Positions 14,697 to 23,746 of a stretch of DNA of 64,000 bases are shown piece after piece. Each line of letters opens with the position of its first letter. Position 1 is the first letter of the stretch. Below the pieces are notes generated by a model, which had not been told where the DNA came from, searched no databases, and worked only from the letters and a program-made list of their open reading frames with translations. Source of the DNA: Massilia solisilvae (GTDB lineage Bacteria; Pseudomonadota; Gammaproteobacteria; Burkholderiales; Burkholderiaceae_D); assembly GCF_024753215.1 (NCBI RefSeq), contig NZ_JANUGV010000007.1, positions 1 through 64,000 on the forward strand, given 5' to 3'. Position numbers and translations under genes: made by a program.

Positions 14697-15704
14697 ATGC
14701 GCCGTACCAGCCAATTCGCCCAAGGCACCGTCCACCGCTTCCTCTTCGACAGCCACGTCCTGCGCGAGAACCCGCTGGGCGACCCGCACCTGCGCGAGCT
14801 GTACGTGTACACCCCGCCCGGGTACGAATCCGGCCCGGCGCCCTTGCTGGCCGACCTGCCGGGCTTTAACAGCTGCGGGCCGGACCACGTCGCACGCAAG
14901 AACATCGGCGAGAACGTCCCCGAGCGGCTCGACCGCCTGATCGGCCAGGGGGCGATGGCGCCGGCGGTGGTGGTGTTCGCCGACTGCATGACCGCGCTCG
15001 GCGGCAACCAGTACATCAACAGCGAAGCCACCGGCCGCTATGCCGACTATCTGGTGCAGGAGGTGGTGCCGTTCGTCGAGCAGCGCTTCGGCTGCGGCGG
15101 CGCTGGCCGGCGCGGCCTGTTCGGCAAATCATCCGGCGGCTTTGGCGCGCTGTGGCACCTGATGCTGTATCCGGGCTTCTGGTCGGCGGCGGGCTGCACC
15201 TCAGGCGACATGGATTTCGAGATCGTCTACAAGCCAGGCATCTATGCGGCGCTGAACGTGCTCGAGCGCTTCGATCATTCGGTCGAGCGCTTTTTTGCGC
15301 ACTTCGAGAGCGCGGACAAGGTGACACCGCAGGAGCGCGGCTGCCGCATGCACCTTGCGCTGGCGGCCACCTATGACCCGGACCCGTCGGCATACCGTTT
15401 CGCCAGCCTGCCGTGCGACCCGCACACTGCGCGCTTCGACCAAGCGCGCTGGGCCAACTGGCTGCGCCATGACCCGGTGCTGGCAGTGCAACACCATGCG
15501 GTCGCATTGCGCCAGGCGCGCGGTCTGTGGATCGATTGCGGCTGGCGCGACCAGTACTTCCTGCATTTCGGCGCGCGCCGCCTGAGCCAGGAACTGGCCC
15601 GGCTTGGCATCCATCACGTGCACGAGGAGTTCGACGACGAGCACCTCGACGTCGACTACCGGATGGACCGGTTTCTTCCCTATCTGGCGCGCGCGCTGGC
15701 GTGA
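14697..15704 (+). CDS. Putative esterase, alpha/beta hydrolase fold
   Basis: This 335-residue protein resembles the esterase family of PF00756 (esterase D-like). It has an early strand RELYVYTPPGYESGPAPLLADLPGF, the nucleophile elbow GKSSGG with the likely catalytic Ser, and a late His (EEFDDEHLDVDYRMDRFLPYL) with acidic neighbours. No signal peptide is seen, so it should be cytosolic. The substrate is unknown; family members cleave S-formylglutathione, enterobactin or acyl esters. It follows hemN by 76 bp that contain a TATAAT hexamer and a perfect hairpin, so it may have its own promoter. The dispersed repeat follows it. Confidence 0.75.
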   Translation: MRRTSQFAQGTVHRFLFDSHVLRENPLGDPHLRELYVYTPPGYESGPAPLLADLPGFNSCGPDHVARKNIGENVPERLDRLIGQGAMAPAVVVFADCMTALGGNQYINSEATGRYADYLVQEVVPFVEQRFGCGGAGRRGLFGKSSGGFGALWHLMLYPGFWSAAGCTSGDMDFEIVYKPGIYAALNVLERFDHSVERFFAHFESADKVTPQERGCRMHLALAATYDPDPSAYRFASLPCDPHTARFDQARWANWLRHDPVLAVQHHAVALRQARGLWIDCGWRDQYFLHFGARRLSQELARLGIHHVHEEFDDEHLDVDYRMDRFLPYLARALA

Positions 15705-15708
15705 CACG

Positions 15709-15810
15709 GTAGGGTGGGCGGGTCTCCCGCCCACGCGTTCAACTTGCGCACGCGATGCCACGGTGCGCCCGGGCGCTGAACGCGTGGGCAGGAGAACCTG
15801 CCCACCCTAC
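15709..15810. repeat. Dispersed double-hairpin repeat, copy A
   Basis: The copy starts GTAGGGTGGGCGG, has a left hairpin GTGGGCGGG / CCCGCCCAC and then ACGCGTTCA. A variable middle of about 37 bases follows, then TGAACGCGTGGGC, a right hairpin GTGGGCAGG / CCTGCCCAC, and finally CCCACCCTAC. The ends are inverted copies of each other. It lies between the esterase gene and the convergent HMA-like gene. Confidence 0.85.
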
Positions 15811-15837
15811 AAAAAAAATCCCCGCCAGGGCGGGGAT
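15811..15837 (-). terminator. Terminator of the HMA-like gene
   Basis: On the minus strand, ATCCCCGC, the loop CCTG and GCGGGGAT are followed by a run of eight T, a canonical intrinsic terminator 20 bp after the stop of the HMA-like gene. Confidence 0.85.
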
Positions 15838-15856
15838 CTGCTGGAAGCTATGGCAA

Positions 15857-16114
15857 TCAGTGCCCGCCGCCGCCACAGCCGCCGCAGCAGCCGCCGGTTT
15901 TCGGCGCTTCGCGCAGCGGATAGCCGGCGCGTGCCAGCACGGCCGCGATTTCCTGCGCCGAGGTGGTGTTGTCGTCAAAGGCGACGGCAACCCGGTTGGT
16001 GCCGCCGCTGGCGCCGACCTGGCTCACGCCCGCGATGGCGCCGAGCGCCTGGTTGACTGCGGCAGCGCCGGCAGCGTCGAGTGCCGTTGCCAGCTGAAGG
16101 TTCTGGTGAATCAT
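15857..16114 (-). CDS. Small heavy-metal-associated-like protein with Gly-Cys tail
   Basis: The 85-residue protein shows the beta-alpha-beta-beta-alpha-beta layout of HMA (heavy-metal-associated) domains: the pair helix NQALGAIAGVSQVGA, strand RVAVAFDDNTTSAQEIAAVLARAGY. However, the usual CxxC metal loop near the N-terminus is absent. Instead the cysteines sit in a C-terminal tail GGCCGGCGGGGH, which with the final His could bind copper or another soft metal. The ATG at 16114 is preceded by AGGAGC, a strong ribosome site, and the gene has its own terminator. The role could be metal chaperoning, but only the domain shape supports that. Confidence 0.65.
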   Translation of the reverse strand: MIHQNLQLATALDAAGAAAVNQALGAIAGVSQVGASGGTNRVAVAFDDNTTSAQEIAAVLARAGYPLREAPKTGGCCGGCGGGGH

Positions 16115-16173
16115 GCTTCTTGCTCCTGGGTTCAAAAACAGCGCGTCATCCGCGCGATCAAATTCGTAGGGGA

Positions 16174-16194
16174 CACGCGGGCCGGGCCCGCGTG
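16174..16194 (-). terminator. Hairpin after nrdJ
   Basis: CACGCGGGC, a three-base loop and GCCCGCGTG form a 9-bp GC stem five bases after the nrdJ stop. There is no T-run, so termination strength is uncertain. Confidence 0.4.
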
Positions 16195-16199
16195 CCAGG

Positions 16200-18683
16200 T
16201 CAGCCGCAGCCGCCCACGTAGTGGCATTCGGTGCAGCGGGTGCAGCCGTCAATCTTGCGCAGCGCGCGCGCGCCGCACTCCGGGCACTTGGCGCCCGAGG
16301 CGTTGGGCGCCACGCCTTCCACGGTCGTGGCCACCGGCTGCGGCATGGTCTCGTGCGAGCAGCAGACGCGCTCGGCAAAGCGCTTGGCCAGCACCGGCAC
16401 CGGCACCTGATGGCCGTAGGCGTCCAGGAAGCCGCGCCGGATCAGGATCCGCTGCAGCATGAAGGCGATCGCTGCCACTTCCGAGTCGTGGTACACCGGC
16501 ACCTGGGTGCCGTCGTCGCGCGTCAGGTAGCCGCAGCGTACCGGGCCTTTTTCCCACACGACTTCGCGCATGTCGGCCAGCGCCTTGGCGATCGGGCTGC
16601 CGGCGCGCGCGACCATCGACAGCATCCGCATCGATGCGGTGATCCACTGCTGGCCGTCGCTGCGCTGGTTGGTCGGCATGAAGAAGTCGAACGGCCGCTC
16701 GATGGCCACTTGCTGGCCGTCGTACACGCCCTCGGCGCGGATGAAGCTCACCGTCAGGTACACCGACTTCTTGCCTTCCTGGGTCGAGTATTCGATCTTC
16801 GAGGTCACCGACTCGAGCTCGCCCAGCGGGCGCCGCTCGAAGCGCTTGCGCAGCGGGTCGTCGTCCGGCGCCTTGACCTTTTCCGGCTCGGGCGTGGCCG
16901 ACAGCACGCTGCCGATCACCGAATTGGGGCGGTAGGTGGCCAGGCCCTTCAGCCCGGCGCGCCAGGCCTCGGTGTACAGGTCGCGGAAGTCCTCGTACGG
17001 GTAATCCGCCGGCACGTTGACGGTCTTCGAGATCGCGGTATCGACGAAGGGCTGCACCGCCTCCATCATCTGCAGGTGGTCGATGGCGCGCATCTGCAGC
17101 GCGGTGACGAACTGCGGCGGCAGCCTGGCGTCGTCGGTCACGTCGTGGCCGAGCTGGCGGTACAGGCGCCAGGCGTGGTCGGCCACCTCGTAGGTGCGGG
17201 TCGAGCCGTCCGGCTGGCGCTTCTTGCGATGGTAGGTCCACGAGAACGCCGGCTCGATGCCGTTCGAGGCGTTGTCGGCGAAGGCAAGCGAAATGGTGCC
17301 GGTGGGCGCGATCGACAGCAGGTGCGAGTTGCGGATGCCGTGCTCGCGGATGGCCGTGCGCAGCGACTCCGGCAGGCGCCCGGTGAACTGGCCTTGCAGG
17401 TAGCGCTCGGCGTCGAATTTCGGGAACGGGCCTTTTTCGCGGGCCAGCTCGATCGAGGCGGCGTAGGCGGCGTCGCGCAGCTCGACCGCGATGCGGGCGG
17501 CCAGCGCGCGGCCTTCGTCCGCGTCGTAGCGCAGGCCGAGCATCACCAGCGCGCTGCCAAGGCCAAGGAAGCCCAGGCCGATGCGGCGCTTGGCCTGCGC
17601 TTCTTCGGCCTGCTGCGGCAGCGGCCATTCGGTCGCGTCCAGCACCAGGTCGAGCATGCGCACCGCCACCGCGGCCACTTCGCGCATGCGCTCGAAGTCG
17701 AAGCTGGCCTGCGGCGTGAACGGGTCGTCCACGAACATGGTCAGGTTCAGCGAGCCCAGGTCGCAGCAGCCGTAAGCGGGCAGGGGCTGCTCGCCGCACG
17801 GGTTGGTGGCGCGCAGGGTCTCGCAGTACCACAGGTTGTTCTCCGCGTTCATGCGGTCGATGAACAGCACGCCCGGTTCGGCGTGGTCGTAGGTGGACTG
17901 GATGATGCGGTCCCACAGCTCGCGCGCGCGCAGCTGGCGGTACACCCAGACGCCGTCGTCGCGCTGCCATGCGCCGGCCGCGATCTGATCAATGCTGGGC
18001 TCGGCCGCGTGCACCAGGTCGAACGGCGCGTCCGCCTGCACCGCCTGCATGAAGGCGTCGGTGACGCCCACGGACAGGTTGAAGTTGGAGAAGGCGCCGT
18101 TGTCTTTGGCGGCGACGAAGGCTTCCACGTCGGGGTGGTCGATGCGCAGCACGCCCATCTGGGCGCCGCGGCGCGCGCCGGCCGATTCGACCGTCTTGCA
18201 GGACGAGTCGAACACTTCCATGTACGAGACCGGGCCCGAGGCGCGCGACTGGGTGCCGCGCACCTTGCTGCCGAACGGGCGAATGGCGGAGAAGTCGTAG
18301 CCGACGCCGCCACCGCGGCGCATGGTTTCGGCCGCTTCGGAGAGGGCGGTGTAGATGCCGGGCAGGCCATCCTCGGCACCGGTGATCGAGTCGCCCACCG
18401 GCTGCACGAAGCAGTTGATGAGGGTGGCCTTGATGCCCATGCCGACCGCGGAATTGATGCGGCCGGCCGGGACGAAGCCTTGTTCCTGCGCCCACAGGAA
18501 GCGCTGCTCGAGGTCCTCGCGCAGCGCTTCCGGTTCAAGGGCGGCCAGCGCGTTGGCCACGCGCGCGCGCACGTCGGCGACGGTTTGTTCAGTGCCCTTG
18601 GCGTATTTTTCGCGCAGCACATCGAGCGACACCTCCTGGGGGGCCATCTGTGACGTGCTGATCATCTTGTCGTTTGCATTCAT
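16200..18683 (-). CDS. nrdJ: Adenosylcobalamin-dependent (class II) ribonucleotide reductase
   Basis: The 827-residue enzyme makes deoxyribonucleotides with a B12-derived radical and needs no oxygen. Visible are the first redox cysteine region [13 protein letters not shown], the [15 protein letters not shown] segment, the active-site triad loop [21 protein letters not shown], the phosphate loop [20 protein letters not shown], and a C-terminal zinc-ribbon-like tail [21 protein letters not shown] that probably carries the regenerating cysteines. The length is normal for the NrdJ group. It stands alone on the minus strand, with a 16-bp palindrome 77 bp upstream of the ATG. I found no cobalamin riboswitch in the 87-bp upstream gap. 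It suits a cell that also respires nitrite. Confidence 0.93.
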   Translation of the reverse strand: MNANDKMISTSQMAPQEVSLDVLREKYAKGTEQTVADVRARVANALAALEPEALREDLEQRFLWAQEQGFVPAGRINSAVGMGIKATLINCFVQPVGDSITGAEDGLPGIYTALSEAAETMRRGGGVGYDFSAIRPFGSKVRGTQSRASGPVSYMEVFDSSCKTVESAGARRGAQMGVLRIDHPDVEAFVAAKDNGAFSNFNLSVGVTDAFMQAVQADAPFDLVHAAEPSIDQIAAGAWQRDDGVWVYRQLRARELWDRIIQSTYDHAEPGVLFIDRMNAENNLWYCETLRATNPCGEQPLPAYGCCDLGSLNLTMFVDDPFTPQASFDFERMREVAAVAVRMLDLVLDATEWPLPQQAEEAQAKRRIGLGFLGLGSALVMLGLRYDADEGRALAARIAVELRDAAYAASIELAREKGPFPKFDAERYLQGQFTGRLPESLRTAIREHGIRNSHLLSIAPTGTISLAFADNASNGIEPAFSWTYHRKKRQPDGSTRTYEVADHAWRLYRQLGHDVTDDARLPPQFVTALQMRAIDHLQMMEAVQPFVDTAISKTVNVPADYPYEDFRDLYTEAWRAGLKGLATYRPNSVIGSVLSATPEPEKVKAPDDDPLRKRFERRPLGELESVTSKIEYSTQEGKKSVYLTVSFIRAEGVYDGQQVAIERPFDFFMPTNQRSDGQQWITASMRMLSMVARAGSPIAKALADMREVVWEKGPVRCGYLTRDDGTQVPVYHDSEVAAIAFMLQRILIRRGFLDAYGHQVPVPVLAKRFAERVCCSHETMPQPVATTVEGVAPNASGAKCPECGARALRKIDGCTRCTECHYVGGCG

Positions 18684-18759
18684 GCCTAGCGGTCCTAATT
18701 GACTGTTCTGGCCTTATGGGCCAAACGAACAGACTATCCATGAATGCTGGAAACGACGC

Positions 18760-18775
18760 CTTAAACTAGTTTAAG
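18760..18775. promoter_or_regulatory. 16-bp perfect palindrome upstream of nrdJ
   Basis: CTTAAACTAGTTTAAG is perfectly self-complementary and overlaps the ubiK stop codon (18771-18773). It could be an operator for nrdJ or part of the ubiK 3' end. It does not match the NrdR box consensus. Confidence 0.35.
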
Positions 18776-19013
18776 AAGCCTGTGCAGTCAGGCGTGCCTC
18801 CAGCTCTGCCACACGCGCTTCCAGCAGCTCGAGTTTGGCCCGGGTCTTGGCCAGCACCTGGGCCTGGATGTCGAATTCCTCGCGCGTGACCAGGTCCAGC
18901 TTGGAAAAGCCCTGGGTCATCATGGCCTTGACGTTGCGCTCGATGTCCTTGGCGGGCGAGTTCTCGAAAGCCTGGTTGAGCTTGTCCTGCAAGTCGTTAA
19001 AGAAAGTATTCAT
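18771..19013 (-). CDS. ubiK: Ubiquinone biosynthesis accessory factor UbiK (BMFP family)
   Basis: An 80-residue protein has the UbiK/YqiC layout. An amphipathic N-terminal helix (MNTFFNDLQDKLNQAFENSPAKDIERNV) inserts at the membrane, and a C-terminal coiled coil (about 48-76, rich in E, L, A, R) trimerises. UbiK helps the Ubi enzymes assemble in a soluble complex for ubiquinone synthesis. The ATG at 19013 matches the family start; the longer in-frame extension has no family resemblance. It is divergent from the TorF-like porin gene, and its upstream region contains the putative NtrC site and sigma-54 promoter of that operon. Confidence 0.88.
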   Translation of the reverse strand: MNTFFNDLQDKLNQAFENSPAKDIERNVKAMMTQGFSKLDLVTREEFDIQAQVLAKTRAKLELLEARVAELEARLTAQAS

Positions 19014-19043
19014 TCCGTTTCTGTTCCTGGCGAAGTAGGCGGC

Positions 19044-19060
19044 TGCACCGGCGCGGTGCG
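19044..19060. promoter_or_regulatory. Putative NtrC enhancer site
   Basis: TGCACC, five bases, then GGTGCG is one base off the NtrC consensus TGCACC-N5-GGTGCA. It lies about 113 bp upstream of the sigma-54 -24 element, a normal distance for an NtrC enhancer acting by DNA looping. Confidence 0.65.
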
Positions 19061-19163
19061 GCTGCCGCCTGTTGGTGCGCCCGCGCGGCGCGGGCAGCGA
19101 AATCCTGAAACCCATTTGGTGCGTGCTCGCTCAAAAAGCAAGCACGGCACGGTTCTTGGGACA

Positions 19164-19179
19164 TGGCACGCATCCTGCT
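19164..19179 (+). promoter_or_regulatory. Sigma-54 (-24/-12) promoter
   Basis: TGGCACGCATCCTGCT has the GG and GC doublets exactly 12 bp apart and matches TGGCACG-N4-TTGCW at all but one position. It is 68 bp upstream of the TorF-like porin gene, which leads to glnK and amtB, a well-known nitrogen-controlled pair. Confidence 0.8.
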
Positions 19180-19246
19180 AGATGAAGGACAGGCGTGCAG
19201 TTCGATTGTAACCCGCAACAGGATGTTCGTTCACGAAGGGGATGTC

Positions 19247-19990
19247 ATGAAAATGAAACAAGCAGTCACGGCCGCGCTGGCGCTGGCCGCATGCAATTGG
19301 ATCGTCCCGATGGCGCAGGCGCAGGAACAGCCCGCGGCCGAGCACCAGGTGAGCTACAACGCGGCCGTGGTCAGCGACTACCGTTACCGCGGCATTTCGC
19401 AGTCGCGGCTGGACCCGGCGCTGCAGGGCGGCGCCGACTACACGCACACCCCGACCGGGCTGTACGCCGGCACCTGGCTGTCGACGATCCACTGGACCGG
19501 CGACCTGGGCGGCTCGGGCAGCGTCGAATGGGACCTGTACGGCGGCAAGCGCGGCGAGCTGGGCGGCGGCGTGAGCTACGACGTGGGCGGCCTCTATTAC
19601 TTCTATCCGAACAATGGCCTGCACCCGAACGCCAACACCTTCGAGCTTTACGGCCAGCTTGGCTACGGCCCGGGCTACCTGAAGTACTCGCGCAGCCTGA
19701 CCAACCTGTTCGGCACCGCCGACAGCAAGCAGAGCGGCTACTGGGACCTGGGCGCGAACATCGATACCGGCTGGCAGGCGGTAACGCTGCAGCTGCACGT
19801 CGGCCGCCAGCAGGTGCACAACAACGATGCGCTCTCGTACACCGACTACAAGGTGGGCCTGGCGCGCGACTTCGGCTGGGCCACCGTCGGCCTGGCCTGG
19901 GTCAAGACCAACACCAGCGCCTACGTGGCGCCGGATGGCCGCAGCCTGGGACGCTCGGGCGTGGTCGCGTCCTTAACCAAAACTTTTTGA
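19247..19990 (+). CDS. TorF-family putative porin
   Basis: The 247-residue protein has a signal peptide (MKMKQAVTAALALAACNWIVPMAQAQ, cut after AQA). The barrel core has the family signature VSYNAAVVSDYRYRGISQSRLDPALQGGADY and many alternating aromatic strands ending in VVASLTKTF, a typical outer-membrane C-terminus. The family (TIGR02001-type) has no defined substrate. Here it is 12 bp ahead of glnK and behind a sigma-54 promoter, so its likely job is to admit a nitrogen source such as ammonium or small amines when nitrogen is scarce. The ATG at 19247 has AAGGGG upstream. Confidence 0.8.
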   Translation: MKMKQAVTAALALAACNWIVPMAQAQEQPAAEHQVSYNAAVVSDYRYRGISQSRLDPALQGGADYTHTPTGLYAGTWLSTIHWTGDLGGSGSVEWDLYGGKRGELGGGVSYDVGGLYYFYPNNGLHPNANTFELYGQLGYGPGYLKYSRSLTNLFGTADSKQSGYWDLGANIDTGWQAVTLQLHVGRQQVHNNDALSYTDYKVGLARDFGWATVGLAWVKTNTSAYVAPDGRSLGRSGVVASLTKTF

Positions 19991-19999
19991 AAGAGGTAA

Positions 20000-20341
<342 letters not shown>

Positions 20342-20351
20342 AAGGAACGCC

Positions 20352-21758
20352 ATGAAACGAACCATGACCCGCGTGCTGGCTGCCGCCTGCGCGCTCGGCA
20401 CCGCTTTGCCCGCCTGGGCTGCCGCCCCCGTCGTCAACAAGGGCGACACCGCCTGGATGCTCGTCGCCACCTTGCTGGTGGCGATGATGTCGATCCCTGG
20501 CCTGGCCTTGTTCTACGGCGGCCTGGTGCGCGCCAAGAACATGCTGTCGGTGTTGCTGCAGGTCTTCATGATCTTTTCGGTCATCACCGTGCTGTGGTAC
20601 CTGTACGGCTATTCGCTCGCCTTCACCGAAGGCAACGCCTTCATCGGTGGCCTCGACCGCGCGCTGCTGCGCGGCATCTGGGATCCGTCCACCGCTACCT
20701 TCGCGACGGCGGCCACCTTCAGCAAGGGCGTGGCGATTCCCGAGTTCGTTTTCGTCGCGTTCCAGGGTACCTTCGCGGCCATCACCTGCGGCCTGATCGT
20801 CGGCTCGTTTGCCGAGCGCATGCGCTTCTCGGCGGTGCTGCTGTTCTCCGTGCTGTGGTTCACCTTCGGCTACCTGCCGATCGCGCACATGGTCTGGTTC
20901 TGGCCGGGGCCGGACGCGATCACCGACGCCAACAGCCTGGCCAAGGCCACCTCGCAGGCCGGCTGGCTGTGGCAGAAGGGCGCGCTCGACTTTGCCGGCG
21001 GCACGGTGGTGCACATCAACGCCGCGGTGGCCGGCCTGGTGGGCGCCTTCGTGGTGGGCAAGCGCATCGGCTACGGCCGTGAGCACATGGCGCCGCATTC
21101 GCTGACCATGACCATGATCGGCGCTTCGCTGCTGTGGATCGGCTGGTTCGGCTTTAACGCCGGTTCGGCGCTGGAAGCGGGCGACGTGGCCGCGCTGGCC
21201 TTCGTCAACACGATGCTGGCCACCGCTGCCGCTGCCGTGTCCTGGCTGCTGGGCGAGTGGGTCTTCAAGGGCAAGCCGTCGATGCTGGGCGCCGCCTCGG
21301 GCGCGGTGGCAGGGCTGGTGGCGATCACCCCGGCCTGCGGTTTTGTCGGCCCGATGGGCGGCCTGGTCATCGGCCTGGTGGCCGGCCTGGTGTGCCTGTG
21401 GGGCGTCAACGGCCTGAAGCGCATGCTGGGGGCCGACGACTCGCTCGACGTGTTCGGCGTGCACGGCGTGGGCGGCATCCTGGGCGCGCTGCTGACCGGC
21501 GTGTTCGCTTCGCCGGGGCTGGGCGGGCAGGGGATTTTCGATTACGTGACCAACAAGATGTCCGCCGATGCGTATTCGATCGGCGCGCAGGTGTGGGTCC
21601 AGGCCCAGGCCGTGCTGACCACCATCGTGTGGTCCACGGTGGTGGCACTCATTGCGTACAAGCTGGTTGACCTGACGGTCGGCCTGCGGGTACCGGAAGA
21701 GCAGGAGCGAGAAGGGCTGGATATCACCAGCCATGGAGAATCGGCGTATCACTCGTGA
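20352..21758 (+). CDS. amtB: Ammonium transporter AmtB
   Basis: The 468-residue precursor has a cleavable signal (MKRTMTRVLAAACALGTALPAWAA) and then 11 membrane helices of the Amt family. The pore histidine pair is seen in GGTVVHINAAVAGLVGAF and LDVFGVHGVGGILGALLTG; periplasmic gate phenylalanines are in FVAFQGTFAAITCGL. It conducts ammonium into the cell as a trimer and is gated by GlnK. The ATG at 20352, preceded by AAAGGAACGCC, is 10 bp after glnK; a longer in-frame start would overlap glnK and lacks the signal peptide. A strong terminator follows. Confidence 0.96.
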   Translation: MKRTMTRVLAAACALGTALPAWAAAPVVNKGDTAWMLVATLLVAMMSIPGLALFYGGLVRAKNMLSVLLQVFMIFSVITVLWYLYGYSLAFTEGNAFIGGLDRALLRGIWDPSTATFATAATFSKGVAIPEFVFVAFQGTFAAITCGLIVGSFAERMRFSAVLLFSVLWFTFGYLPIAHMVWFWPGPDAITDANSLAKATSQAGWLWQKGALDFAGGTVVHINAAVAGLVGAFVVGKRIGYGREHMAPHSLTMTMIGASLLWIGWFGFNAGSALEAGDVAALAFVNTMLATAAAAVSWLLGEWVFKGKPSMLGAASGAVAGLVAITPACGFVGPMGGLVIGLVAGLVCLWGVNGLKRMLGADDSLDVFGVHGVGGILGALLTGVFASPGLGGQGIFDYVTNKMSADAYSIGAQVWVQAQAVLTTIVWSTVVALIAYKLVDLTVGLRVPEEQEREGLDITSHGESAYHS

Positions 21759-21782
21759 TAAAACGGGGGTATAGCTGACCGG

Positions 21783-21808
21783 AAAGGCGCCTTCGGGCGC
21801 CTTTTTTT
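21783..21808 (+). terminator. Terminator of the porin-glnK-amtB operon
   Basis: AAAGGCGCC, the tetraloop TTCG and GGCGCCTTT form a 9-bp stem followed by a run of seven T, a textbook intrinsic terminator 24 bp after amtB. Confidence 0.95.
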
Positions 21809-21903
21809 GTCCCTTCCAACAGCACGGCCTTTAAAAACGGATGACGCGCCCCGATGTATCCTTACCATACTTATAAAGAAGCCAAACTAAGGACGCTACA
21901 TTC

Positions 21904-23205
21904 ATGGTTCCGCACCTCGTCACCGCCCTGAACGGTCCCCTGCTCGACCTGGAAAAGAAAATCCTCGAGGCCACCCCGGCCATCGAGCGCTGGTTCCGCC
22001 TGGAATGGCAGGAGCACACCCCGCCGTTCTACTGCTCGGTGGACCTGCGCAATGCCGGCTACAAGCTGGCCCCGGTGGATACCAACCTGTTCCCCGGCGG
22101 CTTCAACAACCTGGCCACCGAGATGCTGCCGCTGGCGGTGCAGGCGGCGATGGCGGCGATCGACAAGTATTGCCCGGACGCGCGCAACCTGCTCCTGATC
22201 CCGGAAAGCCACACCCGCAACCCGTTCTACCTGCAAAACGTGCAGCGCCTGATGCAGATCTTCCGTCAGACCGGCCTGCATGTGCGGCTGGGCTCGCTGT
22301 CGCCGGAAATCACCCAGCCGACGCCGCTGGCGCTGCCGGACGGGAACATGCTGGTGGTCGAGCCGCTGGTGCGATCGAGCAACGGCCGCCGCGTGGGGCT
22401 GGCCGACTTCGACCCGTGCACCATCCTGCTCAACAACGACCTGTCGGCCGGCGTGCCGCCGATCCTGGAGAACATCCACGAACAGGCGTTGCTGCCGCCG
22501 GTGCACGCCGGCTGGGCGGTGCGGCGCAAGAGCAACCACTTCAAGGCCTTCGACGAGGTGGCCAAGAAGTTCGGCAAGCTGATCGATATCGACCCGTGGC
22601 TGGTCAACCCGCTGCATGCCAAGTGCGGCGAGGTCAATTTCCAGGAAGACCAGGGACTCGACTGCCTGGCCGACAACGTGTCGATGCTGCTGTCGAAGAT
22701 CAAGAAGAAGTACAAGGAATACGGGATGAAGGAGCAAAAGCCCTTCGTCATCGTCAAGCCGGACGCGGGCACCTACGGCATGGGCATCATGACCGTCAAG
22801 GACGCCAGCGAAGTGCGCGACCTGAACCGCAAGCAGCGCAACAAGATGTCGGTCATCAAGGACGGCGTGCAGGTGACCGACGTGATGATCCAGGAAGGCG
22901 TGCCGACCTTCGAGTCGATCGAGGACAAGGTGGCCGAGCCGGTGGTGTACATGATCGACCGCTACGTGGTGGGCGGCTTCTACCGCGTGCATGCCGAGCG
23001 CGGCGTGGACCAGAACCTGAACGCGCCGGGCTCGCAGTTCGTGCCGCTGGCGTTCGCGCAGCAGCACGCCGTGCCGGACCTGAAGGCCAAGCCGGGCACG
23101 GCCGCGCCGAACCGGTTCTACGTGTACGGCGTGGTGGCGCGCCTGGCCTTGCTGGCGGCGTCGCTGGAGCTGGAGCGTACCGACCCCAACCCCGAAGTCT
23201 ATTGA
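21904..23205 (+). CDS. gshA: Glutamate-cysteine ligase, proteobacterial type
   Basis: This 433-residue enzyme joins glutamate and cysteine in the first step of glutathione synthesis. It belongs to the ATP-grasp-like GshA type of beta- and some gammaproteobacteria, not the E. coli fold. Characteristic segments are PPFYCSVDLRNAGYKLAPVDTNLFPGGFNNL, PESHTRNPFYLQNV, LLNNDLSAGVPPIL and the nucleotide loop PFVIVKPDAGTYGMGIMTVKD. gshB lies about 1 kb downstream, with a membrane protein and a MerR regulator between them. The gene ends in a dispersed repeat four bases after its stop. Confidence 0.94.
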   Translation: MVPHLVTALNGPLLDLEKKILEATPAIERWFRLEWQEHTPPFYCSVDLRNAGYKLAPVDTNLFPGGFNNLATEMLPLAVQAAMAAIDKYCPDARNLLLIPESHTRNPFYLQNVQRLMQIFRQTGLHVRLGSLSPEITQPTPLALPDGNMLVVEPLVRSSNGRRVGLADFDPCTILLNNDLSAGVPPILENIHEQALLPPVHAGWAVRRKSNHFKAFDEVAKKFGKLIDIDPWLVNPLHAKCGEVNFQEDQGLDCLADNVSMLLSKIKKKYKEYGMKEQKPFVIVKPDAGTYGMGIMTVKDASEVRDLNRKQRNKMSVIKDGVQVTDVMIQEGVPTFESIEDKVAEPVVYMIDRYVVGGFYRVHAERGVDQNLNAPGSQFVPLAFAQQHAVPDLKAKPGTAAPNRFYVYGVVARLALLAASLELERTDPNPEVY

Positions 23206-23208
23206 TCC

Positions 23209-23293
23209 GTAGGGTGGGCAGCTTGGCTGCCCACGCGTTCAGGCAGCGCGCGCGTCGATTGAACGCGTGGGCGGGGGACCCGCCCCCCCTACG
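23209..23293. repeat. Dispersed double-hairpin repeat, copy B
   Basis: GTAGGGTGGGCAG and CTGCCCACGCGTTCA open the copy, and TGAACGCGTGGGCGG / CCGCCCCCCCTACG close it, with a shorter middle of about 20 bases. The right arm has drifted (CCCCCC in place of CCCACC). It starts four bases after the gshA stop and its last 55 bases (23239-23293) lie inside the 3' end of the convergent membrane-protein gene. Confidence 0.85.
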
Positions 23294-23688
23294 TGCGCCA
23301 CCGGCCACCACTGCACCACGCCCCACGCGAACTCGGGCACCAGCAACAGCCACAGGAAGGGCGCACCGGTGTTCATCAGCGCCCACGCCATCCAGGTGGA
23401 GAACAAAAAGCGCGCGGTGCCGTCGAAGCGGCCCAGGCGCACCGACGGTTCCACCAGCCGCAGCACCGACCACACCAGCACCACCGACCCCATCAGGCAG
23501 GCAATCAGGACCTGCAGGGTCCCGAACGGCGGCAGCGCCTGGCCGCCCAGCGCCTGGTTGGTGGCCGACATCGCCTCGTGCGCGAGGGCGAAGGTCCAGG
23601 GCGTGGCAAACAGGGCTGTCACCACGATGTCGTACCAGGCGCTGGCGCGCACGATGCGGATGAAGGTGGGCAGGGGAATCGGTGTCAT
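23239..23688 (-). CDS. Predicted four-helix inner-membrane protein
   Basis: The 149-residue protein has four hydrophobic segments (about 15-35, 55-77, 92-112, 113-133 from the ATG at 23688, which is preceded by AGAGGATACCC). No family motif is recognised. Its last 18 or so codons (VGGAGPPPTRSIDARAA) are encoded by the dispersed repeat copy B, so the original stop codon seems to have been lost to repeat insertion and the protein now ends in repeat-derived residues. It is divergent from a MerR regulator across 73 bp with a MerR-type dyad, and is probably its regulatory target. Confidence 0.65.
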   Translation of the reverse strand: MTPIPLPTFIRIVRASAWYDIVVTALFATPWTFALAHEAMSATNQALGGQALPPFGTLQVLIACLMGSVVLVWSVLRLVEPSVRLGRFDGTARFLFSTWMAWALMNTGAPFLWLLLVPEFAWGVVQWWPVAHVGGAGPPPTRSIDARAA

Positions 23689-23724
23689 GGGTATCCTCTT
23701 CAAGAAACGGGACGCCCATCGTCA

Positions 23725-23746
23725 ACCGTGGAGTACACTCAAGGGT
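23725..23746. promoter_or_regulatory. MerR-type operator dyad
   Basis: A 22-bp dyad has the frame ACC-N3-GAGT-N2-ACTC-N3-GGT and is flanked by TTGAC-like -35 hexamers on both strands. It lies between the divergent membrane-protein and MerR genes, as expected of a regulator that twists a long promoter spacer. Confidence 0.6.

Noticed and set aside
18684-18770. A cobalamin riboswitch before nrdJ
   Set aside because: The gap is only 87 bp and shows neither the B12 box nor the long paired structure needed; only a 16-bp palindrome is present.
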